DNA of 64,000 nucleotides from positions 4,939,501 to 5,003,500 of the forward strand of contig CM070617.1 of the NCBI GenBank assembly GCA_036346255.1, written 5' to 3'. The translations under genes were made by a program, and so were the position numbers. Origin of the DNA: Ampelocalamus luodianensis. Taxonomy: Eukaryota > Streptophyta > Magnoliopsida > Poales > Poaceae. This document shows, piece after piece, positions 55,687 through 64,000 of the stretch. Numbering within the stretch: the stretch's first letter is position 1; every line of letters begins with the position of its first letter. The notes under the pieces are model-generated. The model was not told the DNA's origin. It was given only the letters and a program-made list of their open reading frames with translations, and did no database searches.

Positions 55687-58600
55687 ATGTCGCGCTCCAT
55701 GAGCATGAGGTCGCGCCGCGACCTGCCTCCTCCCCAGCAGGTGAGGGATCCCTCTTCCCGCACCCCCTCTGCTTGTGCCCGTGCGTGCGCGCGTGCTCCT
55801 GCGTGCGCTTGTGTGTGTATACGCGTGTACATTAGCGCGAGAGCGTGCGACTTGCGGGCGTGTGCGCGACGCGCGAATTGGATCTCGGCTAGCGAGGCCT
55901 ACGCCGCGGAGGAGTCGCCTCCCATGGCGAATTTGTTGGAACTAGGGTTCAAGTACCGATTCGTGTTCAGTGCCTCGATTACATGGCGGCGTGGGAATGC
56001 GTGCGAGAGGATAAAATTTCAATATGGGTGTGTTGAAATTGGCTCGGTAGAACTTGAGCCTGTATTTATAGAAGAAAAAAGATTGGCAGCAATGAGTAAC
56101 CCTGGATAAAATTTCACTATTGATGCTTTTGCTACCAGTTTGAAGGTTCATAGTGACCTTGGAACCAAGATGTTCATTTATTCTGTTCTTTCTTTTCTGA
56201 AATCCGAAAGTCCTTGCTAGTATTGTCTCCCTCCCATGAAATCTTACTAGCCAGAGAAAGTGTCGTAGGGACGTCCCACCGGCCCCACGACCCGGCGAAG
56301 CACGGCAGCATTGAAAGGCCTCCTAAGGACTTACTCGGAGGACATCTCGAAGAACCCTCGGAGGATCCCGAAGACCCCTCGCAGATCCAGAAGACCCTCC
56401 CGGAGTAGTCCCAAAGGCCCTTCGGAGGGGTCCTGAAGACCCTCCGAAGGAGCCACGAAGACCCTCCGAAGAAGGCAGCAAAGGACCTGCGAAGGGAACG
56501 GGGTCCACAGGAACGGTGGACCAGGTGTATCCCCCAAATAGGCCACGCCCACAGAGACACACCGTGCACCGGAGGCTACGCATAGGGCACATAAAAGACC
56601 CTGCAGCCCCTAGGGCTGTGTTCTTTTCTAGGGGCATATATGTACTTTCGGATGCCATGTCGGGAGGCTATAAATAGCCCCCTCCACCATGTAACCAGAG
56701 GAGGATAAGCAATTTTTATCACAACCGAGCCCCTTTTTGGAAGCCTCCTCGTCTTCCCAGCACGAGGGGTCTCCTCTTTTTACTGTCTAGTCTTCTCACT
56801 ACGACAGAAAGTAATCATTATTTTGTTAAGAGAAAATTAACATTTTGAAAATTCATTGATGCGTTTGTTTAATGGTAAAAATATTAATAAAATACTGGCC
56901 CTATCACCATGTTGTTTGGTGCCTTTGGGCAGAGAGGAAGTGCATCAGCAATGGCACTTCATCCTATCCACTCTGAAGTGTTTCGATGCTACATCTTGTT
57001 TCGTTAGAAGTTAGCATCTAGGCAAGTTCCTCGTGCTCCTTTGGCAACATTGATTAGTATTTTACACTCTGGACCTCTAGATTATTTTCTTAGCAGTTTT
57101 TGTAATCATGAGCTGTTGTTTTCAGACAATTGAAAAGCTTGAGAGTATGGTGGATGGTGGAAATTACTATGAAGCCCAACAAATGTACAAGTCAACAAGT
57201 GCAAGGTACTCTGTATATAATTTAGCTGAAGCCACAGTGGTTGGCTCCCCTTTAAGCTTTCAGCTTTTCACTATTTCAACCATCTTGCTTATGCTTGTCT
57301 ATTTCAAACTTTCTTAACAGAGGAATAGAATTCAACCGTTACTCTTTCACATTACTTGAATTGGATTTACTAAACGATACGAGTTGGTTTAATGTAACAT
57401 CTTCGTTTTATAACTACTACAGTTATTTGGGATAATGTAACATTTTAAAATAAACTCATGCCAGGAGTCCAGGACATACTTAAAGCAAATTCAAAGTAAA
57501 ACAAGGGCCAGAAACCCGGAATGTTATCATTGGCATATTACCATTGCATGTATACTAGAGTTATGTTCCATATGACCACAATGGCAAGTATCATTAGGAT
57601 ATAATATCAACGACCACAAGACACAAGCCAACCGTTTTAACTTGTTTCGGCTCATTTCATGCAGGTACATTGCTTTTCAGAGGTATTCGGAAGCCTTGGA
57701 CATATTTCAGTCAGGAGCTTTAATTCAATTGAAGCATGGGCAGGTTTTTTTCTCTCTCTTAGATGCATATGCGCAAGTTAACAGATATTGTCTACAGCTA
57801 ATTTCATAGATCACTAAATACAAAATATTTATTAATTCGATGTCAACCTACCTATGCTTTCTTCTTTTGTCTGTGAAATTACCCAACTGTTCAAAACCCA
57901 GCGCCTGCACAACCAACCAAAAGCAACCCAAAAGCTCAGTCTTGGTTATTTTAAAGCGGTCAATTGCTTCCTCCGCAGCATGCCTCTCTGGTCTGGAGCA
58001 ATATGTGTGTGTGCGGCTTTTTTTGTGTGTGTGTTGTTGGGGTGGGGGGGGGGTGATTTTCAGAGCTTACTGTAGCTACACACGTATCAACTTAAAAGTC
58101 ATAAATTCGCATTTAACCCAATTAATGGTTCAGATCTTTACTCTATTGCCTTATTGATCAAAGATCTCAATGTGATTATATTATTACCAATTTCAGGTTA
58201 CTTGCGGTGCTGAACTCGCTGTGCTGTTAGTGGACACCCTTGTCAAGGGACGACTTCCTTATAATGAAGAAACTTTTGGTCAGTTTTTTTTATTTAATCT
58301 TCTTGTGAAAGTTGAGTACCCGTGCATTGCTATGGGATACCCAACACAGGGAACAAGCTTTATTAAGAATTAGAATAACATAGCAAGAAGCTACATGATT
58401 GATTGATTATACCCATCACAAAGCCATTTTCAAGATTTGCAAATTCCCATGCAAGATGTGCATTGACAATGTAGAGGTACATTTCTTGAGCTATAGGAAA
58501 AAAACAAAATCGTTAGTTAAAGTTAAATGTTTATATTGGACAAATGAAAGACAAAAGATGGAAAGAAGATTAAATATCCCGTACGTCAAGGTCAACAGCT

Positions 58601-61600
58601 TTACACAGGCTAATGCCGGATGGTATCCATTTGCTCTGTGATATTTCACCACCAATCTTTGGAAAGCCACCATGGTACCCCTAACATCTTTACATGTATA
58701 CATATGTAATAATAATAAGAAAAAACATTATTAATTAATCATGTAGGTATAATATTAATTAAGAAAACAACAATTATTCTTTAATGGAGCACATGCAAAT
58801 TTATCTTACCTATCTAGCCAATTTTCCCCGATGATAATACTTGAGTTGGGGAGGCATGTACATTTTGCATTGGAAACCCATCTATAGGTCTCATGCCTAA
58901 TCAAGGTGGCACTGGAAACAGCTGCGACCTCGAATTACTGATCTTTGTGATGGGTATAACAATCAATCATGTTACTTCTTGCTATGTTATTCTAATTCTT
59001 ACTAAAGCTTGTTCCCTGTGTAGGGTATCCCGTAGCAACTGATGGGCACTCAACTAGTTTCACTTGTAGCATGCACCATTTGATTTTTAGAACATATTTG
59101 CAATAAATCATTTGTAGCATGCTCTTAGCGGGTCCATTATGTGTAAAGGTTTAAATAAATTGCTTAAATATTGGTGGAAGTGTTGATCTCTAGTCCTAAT
59201 GGTGGTTTTAGATTTATTTTTAGTGCATCTGTTCATTAGTTTGCCTGCAGAATTTTTTTCTTTTACGGTTCTAAATCAGCTGAATGAAGCATTCTTCTTT
59301 TTACAAATAATGGCATGCTGTAAGTTTGGTTGTTAGATGTCTCGTTTTGTGATTGTAACTATATCGTATAACTTTAGATCGGATCAGAAAGATGTACGAG
59401 GCTTTCCCCAGGATATCTATTCCCCATTTCCTTGGAGATGATTATGATATGCAGAAATTATCTGAAGCTATTTCTGCTGCAAAAGTTCGTGTTGAGAGTT
59501 GTTCATCGTTCCTGAAAGCAGCTATCAGGTAAGGTATACTAATTTTAATAAATCCAAGTGAATCATAAATATCGGCCATTCAAGCATTGAACTTTGTCTT
59601 CCAAACTGGTAGTATTTTTCAGTGGATTTTAAGACCAATACATCAAATTGTTTTACAGCTTGACCTGGGGTGTAAACCTCAGTGCTTGACCATTGCTGAC
59701 AAAGCAGAAAACACCAATGAGCTTATCATGATAGGAAAATACATGGTTCTGAACTTCTGATTCCTTTTCATTTGCTCTTATGATAAAATTCCAGACGGAG
59801 ATTGGATTGGTGGCAAAAAGATAATAAATTATTTTTGCTCTAAATAACTGTGCTCAGCCACATGTTTTGATGCCTAATTTACTTCGATCTTCATAGTCAT
59901 TAACTTTGGAGAAAAAATAAAGCTAGGGTTGGTCATGAAATTGTTATTTTAAGGTGATGTCAAGTTGTGTAAATATATTTTAGTGTTGCAATACAAGAAT
60001 CATTGCTATAAGATCTTTGAATTTTTCTTGCGTGTACTCTGTTACTGGACAAGGTGATTTTTCTTCTCCTTTTTCCGGCGGCTATCTTTATATGGCACTA
60101 ACATTGTATCTTCCCTGTATTAAGGTGGTCTGCCGAGTTTGGGACATCAAGAAATGGATCTCCTGAGCTGCATGTTATGTTGGCTGAATACGTATATTCT
60201 GAATCTCTAGAAACGGTGAACTGTTCATAACTCTCTGGCTGAATGTGATTATCTTCTATGTTAGAGCTGCAATTTTTATGGGTCATTGGCTCATTGTTGC
60301 TGTTACTATTTTTACTGCTGTTGTAATTATGCTTCAAGGTTTCATGTGGAGTTTCCCTTGACTGCAGGACATGACTAAAGTATCAAGTCATTTTGTGCAT
60401 GGAAATGATCCTAAAAAGTTTGCTTCTATGCTGGTGAACTTTATGGGCAAGGTAATGCTTTTGTTCTTAAAGAAAGATGTTACAAATGATGACTGATTAT
60501 ATTCTTGTATTATCTGAGTAATGGCAAAAGGTTACCCTACTAAAATATTTCCAATGGCTTTCATGTGCATATCATTTTTATTATTTTCGTGCTGCTTAAT
60601 ACAACTAGTCATTGTTCAATATGATTAGTAGATTCATGTTCTCTATAATAATTTTCTTTTGTACAATGAGTTTCTTACTTAGTGTTCAAAATGGAGGTAA
60701 TCCTTCTCCAAAAGATAGAAACAGAACGCAAGCGCGTGCTTGTTAAAGCAGTTATCCCAATCTATTTTTGGGTTGGACCCCAGTTCATGATTCCTGTCCA
60801 ACTTTCATCTCGGTATTAAACGGGATCCTGATATGTTTTCAACAATGCAATATATAATCATATTAATCTTTTCTTTCTTATCATTTAGTGCTACCCTGGA
60901 GAAGATGATACTGCAATTGCACATGGTGTCCTAATGTAAGATATCCTTTCTTTCTTTTCTTTCGAGAGGACATCTTTCTTTCTTTTCTTTCGAGAGGAAG
61001 AATTTGACAAAACCATTAAAGAAGGTGCATTTTGCAACGCAGAAACCGAATTTCAGAGGAAATTGTCTAGATTCTGTTTTGTTTACAACGATAGATACAG
61101 GTTAGTTAGCAGTGTGCTAGGGATGCATGCAATAAGATATACTGCCTCAATGCAAATATCCTTCTATGTGATTTACAAATCCTGTTTGGGTCATATTCAA
61201 ATGCATGCATGATAGCACTGTACAGTAAACTGTTTCATTGTTGGGATAAACTTAGATTGGGATTTGGGGGATGGAGATAATCGGTTTTCTGATATAATGT
61301 TCTTTCTTTATTCTTTAAGGTACCTGTCACAAGGGAACCTCAGAGATGCAAATTTACTTATGGATGACATGAAGGAGCAACTAAAATCTGCTGACTTAGA
61401 ATTTCCAAAAACAGATTTAATTCAGTTCATCAAGTATCTTTTACCAACGTAAGCCTTTCTTATCTAACATTTTGCATAATCTTGTCATGAAATCACTCTC
61501 CAATCTCAGGCATTATTTTATACAAGAACTGAGGAGCTATTTTGTCATTGTTTTCTCTTGTTATGGGCATTATTAACCACATTTTGTTGTTTACAGGCTT

Positions 61601-62370
61601 GAAAGAGATGCTTACCCTCTTTTTAGGACACTTCGACAAAAGTATAAGACAATTACAGATCGTGACCCTGTATTTGAGGAGGTAGCGTCTTTGTCGAATA
61701 TGTTGTAGCTTGATAAGAAAACCTGTTTAAGCACTACATGGCATGCTTTACTGTTTGAACCTTTCCGTGTGTGTCACTGAGTTCTTGCTAGCGTCTGGAA
61801 TTTTTTTGTGGGCCTGGAAACATCTCGATCAGCACCAGGTCTCGTTGGATTTAGGTGGTTTTTGGTTTTAACTCTAATTGCAAACATGAACTTGACAGAA
61901 ACCGAGAGAACTGATAAGTTATATTTTTTAAAAAAGAAAATCTACATATATTGTCATGAAACAGTGTGTATACGCGAAAGATGATGATGTTAGATCATTT
62001 AAGAGTCAGTGTGAGTCATGTACAACTTGACGTAGCTCCACAAACATTTGGCCTTGTCTACATGAGCTGGCCATCAGGAAATATAGGAACTGTCGTTAAA
62101 GGATCACCTATTCTTACAATATGTTTGTTTAATTCTATATTATTGCCCTCCTGCTCTGCAAAAGAAGAGAAAAAGGTGGAAAAACCTAAGTCACTTTGTT
62201 GCTTAATGTTGGAGCTAACTTGCTATCATATCAGAAAAAAGAGCCGCAAACTGAAGGAGAGCTCATGATTGTACGGCTGCCTTTTGCAGTTATTGGATGA
62301 AATTGCTGCAAAATTCTATGGCATACGGCGCCAGAACCCTCTAGAAGGACTTTTTGGTGAAATGTTCAAG
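55687..62370 (+). CDS. GET4: GET4 homologue (tail-anchored protein targeting), last exon outside the window
   Basis: Eleven exons: 55687-55740, 57126-57205, 57665-57743, 58197-58278, 59378-59528, 60125-60215, 60368-60451, 60889-60935, 61320-61448, 61597-61681 and 62290-62370. They join in phase to 321 residues without a stop. GET4 is a cytosolic all-alpha solenoid that, with the ubiquitin-like GET5 and the chaperone SGT2/BAG6, hands tail-anchored proteins to GET3 for insertion into the ER. Diagnostic blocks are IEKLESMVDGGNYYEAQQMY, ISIPHFLGDDYD, HVMLAEYV and the near-terminal NPLEGLFGEMFK. Only a few residues of the normal C-terminus are missing, so one short exon should lie beyond the window, after a Copia remnant. 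Introns 1 and 4 carry element insertions. The exons look undamaged. Confidence 0.93.
56261..56816. mobile_element. Solo LTR (family A, short form) in GET4 intron 1
   Basis: It starts TGTCGTAGGG, ends CTACGACA and is flanked by the 5-base duplication GAAAG (56256-56260 and 56817-56821). It has the same terminal 8-mers as the 13303-14105 copy and the same order of landmarks (CCACCGGCCCC near the start, a tandem-repeat block, GGCTATAAATAGCC, a final TACTGTCTAGTC), but it is 247 bp shorter. The internal repeat here is a roughly 30-bp CCTCCGAAG/GAAGACCC unit. It is inserted in the sense orientation relative to GET4. Confidence 0.9.
58311..59054. mobile_element. Long-inverted-repeat element in GET4 intron 4
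   Basis: The left arm GTTGAGTACCCGTGCATTGC matches the reverse complement of the right end, GTTGAGTGCCCATCAGTTGC. The match continues for about 130 bases through ACACAGGGAACAAGCTTTA and ATTAGAATAACATAGCAAGA to TATACCCATCACAAAG. The arms are about 90% alike by eye. No target duplication could be fixed, and the centre encodes nothing recognisable. A MULE-derived MITE is the best guess. Confidence 0.7.
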
Positions 62371-62589
62371 GTAAATACTTACTTTTGTCACACATTCATG
62401 CTGCTTGCTATATTGAATTGATTCCTTTTGAAGTTTGTGACACTAATACCAAGGCACTAGCTGGTTTTAGCAATAACTACGTTCATGTACCTTGTGTTCT
62501 GAAATTGGGGGTGCCAAATTGACTTTTCCTGAAGTGCATATCAAGTAAAACATCGTTCTCAGTTAATTTCCATTTACCAGTTTTTTACT

Positions 62590-64000
62590 AAGATAGTTCA
62601 TACACAGTTTTCTTCTTTCATTCATGTTTTTCGTTCCGACTCTGGGGGAGAGTACCTTTCATCAGCCTTTCGTCAGTTCCTTTCTTCTGAGAGTACTCTT
62701 TCTCAGCTCTCGTGTCCTGATGCTCATTCTCAGAATGATGTTGCTGAGCACAAGCACCGCTACATCATTGAGACCGCTCATACTCTTATCATCTCCTCCT
62801 TTGTTCCCTCTCACTTCTGGGGGAAGCAGTCTTTACAACAGTATCTCATCAACCGTCAGCTCTTTTTCAAGCTTCAGGGCAAGTGTCCTGGTGAGGTTCT
62901 GTATAGAGCTACTTCTTGCTATGCTCATCTTCGTGTCTTTGATTGTGTCCGCTATGCCTTTCTAGCACCTCGTGAGCGCACAAAGTTGAGTGCTCAGTCG
63001 GTTGAGCGTGTCTTTCTGAGCTGTAGTCTTGAACATAAGGGCTATTGTTGCTATGATTCCTCAGCTCGTCGCATTCGCATCTCTCGTGATGTGACCTTTG
63101 ATGAGGGTCGACCCTTTTTTATCATACTTCTACACATCTCACTTCTTCCACAGATTTCACCTCCTTTTTGTGTCTACCTCACATTCCTTCACCAGACTTG
63201 TCTTCTCCATATGTACCTTCTCAACTAGTTTCACCTTCTAGTGTGTCTCCTTCACCAGCTCCACCAGTTTCTGACACTTCCACTTTTCCCTTTCACTATA
63301 GTCGTCGACAGAGAGTTCCTTCTGACCCTACCATTGACTCTGACGATCGTTCTACTACATCACGGTATACCCTACGTGATCGTTCTTCTATTCAGGCACC
63401 AGAGAGATGGGGCTTTTCTCGTGTAGGTGTAGTAGCTGAGTCGAGTACCTATCAGTTCGTACTCTTATTGCTGTTGCAGCGGTACGCATATGGACTATAT
63501 CTTAAATGGATGTCAAGAATGCTTTCCTTCATGGTGATCTACATGAGGTCTACATGCAGCCACCCTCAGGTGTTGAGGCTCATACATGCTATGTTTGTCG
63601 CCTTAGGTGTGCTCTATATGGTCTCAACATGCTTCTCGTGCTTGATTTGAGCGTTTCAATTCCGTGATTCGAGCTGCTGGTTTCACTCCAAGTGAGCATG
63701 ATCCTGTCTTGTTTATTCACACTTCTCAGTAGTGTCATACTTTGTTTCAACTATATGTCGATGATATGCTGATCACAGGAGATGACATGGATTATGTGGC
63801 TTTTGTGAAGAGGAAATTGAGTGAACAGTTTATGATGTCCGACTTAGGACCATTGAGTTATTTTCCGGGGATTAAAGTTCATTCTGATAGTGATGGCTAC
63901 TATCTCTCTCAGCATCGCTACGTTTAGGATCTGCTTGCTCGCTCTGGTATGACTGATACACACAATGTTGTCACACCCATGGAGCTTCATCTACAGCTTC
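62590..64000 (+). mobile_element. Copia polyprotein remnant in the last GET4 intron, runs off the window
   Basis: The plus strand contains the Copia integrase core (FRSDSGGEYLSSAFRQFLSS at about 62632-62692, then NDVAEHKHRYI), a linker with HYSRRQRVPS, and the reverse transcriptase with LYVDDMLITGDD (about 63745-63780) and DLGPLSYFPGIKV. Frameshifts and stops, such as TAG at 63925, break the frame. The fragment starts inside integrase near 62590, so gag and protease are missing here. It is in the sense orientation relative to GET4 and separates exon 11 from the expected last exon. Confidence 0.85.

Overview
The window is nuclear DNA from a grass (Poaceae). The genes are intron-rich with GT-AG junctions, the coding exons are GC-rich, and the intergenic space is full of plant mobile elements (Ty3 and Copia LTR elements, L1- and RTE-type LINEs, MULE, hAT and MITE elements). 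The gene products resemble grass proteins most closely. I cannot name the genus. I saw no tRNA, rRNA or CRISPR array, and nothing bacterial or organellar.

Layout. 1-5.8 kb: a possible leftward 5' UTR at the edge, two tandem RALF-like secreted peptide genes (1663-2016 and 4312-4551, +) and a group-1 LEA (Em-like) gene (5189-5470, -). 5.8-8.9 kb: no recognisable gene. 8.9-10.2 kb: a two-exon bHLH transcription factor (+). 11.2-17.5 kb: pyruvate decarboxylase (-, six exons, 582 aa), whose 4-kb first intron carries a solo LTR and an RTE-type LINE fragment. 19.3-27.6 kb: an element cluster made of a hAT element, a 5'-truncated L1 LINE carrying a MULE that itself carries a Copia solo LTR plus a separate hAT element, two MITE-like elements and a second L1 fragment. 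Most boundaries are fixed by target-site duplications. 28.2-29.0 kb: a 147-bp tandem duplication and a receptor-kinase pseudogene (-). 31 kb: a proline-rich Ole e 1/extensin-family cell-wall protein (-). 33.2-37.3 kb: a TAF15/FET-type RNA-binding protein (+, six exons). 39.3-51.1 kb: DEAD-box RNA helicase RH18 (-, ten exons), with exon 1 split by a 5.9-kb Ty3-type LTR retrotransposon and a possible 2.7-kb LTR in intron 9. 51.5-54.1 kb: a PP2C of the photosystem II core phosphatase (PBCP) type (-, twelve exons, with a one-base frameshift near its 3' end). 55.7-64 kb: GET4 (+, eleven exons seen, last exon outside), with a second solo LTR in intron 1, an inverted-repeat element in intron 4 and a Copia polyprotein remnant in the last intron.

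The genes do not form a pathway. They are independent loci for peptide signalling, desiccation protection, transcription, fermentation, cell wall, RNA metabolism, photosystem repair and tail-anchored protein insertion. I did not find an unknown gene system. The most notable observations are structural: (i) a retrotransposon sitting inside the coding sequence of an otherwise intact RH18, just after its ATP-binding P-loop; (ii) a nested element stack whose order can be read from four different target-site duplications; (iii) two compensating indels that appear to convert the Gly-rich N-terminus of the TAF15-like protein into an Ala/Val/Glu-rich stretch; (iv) a RALF-like gene with an internal duplication of its peptide module. 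Several single-base indels in G- or C-rich tracts could be assembly errors, and this is flagged where relevant.
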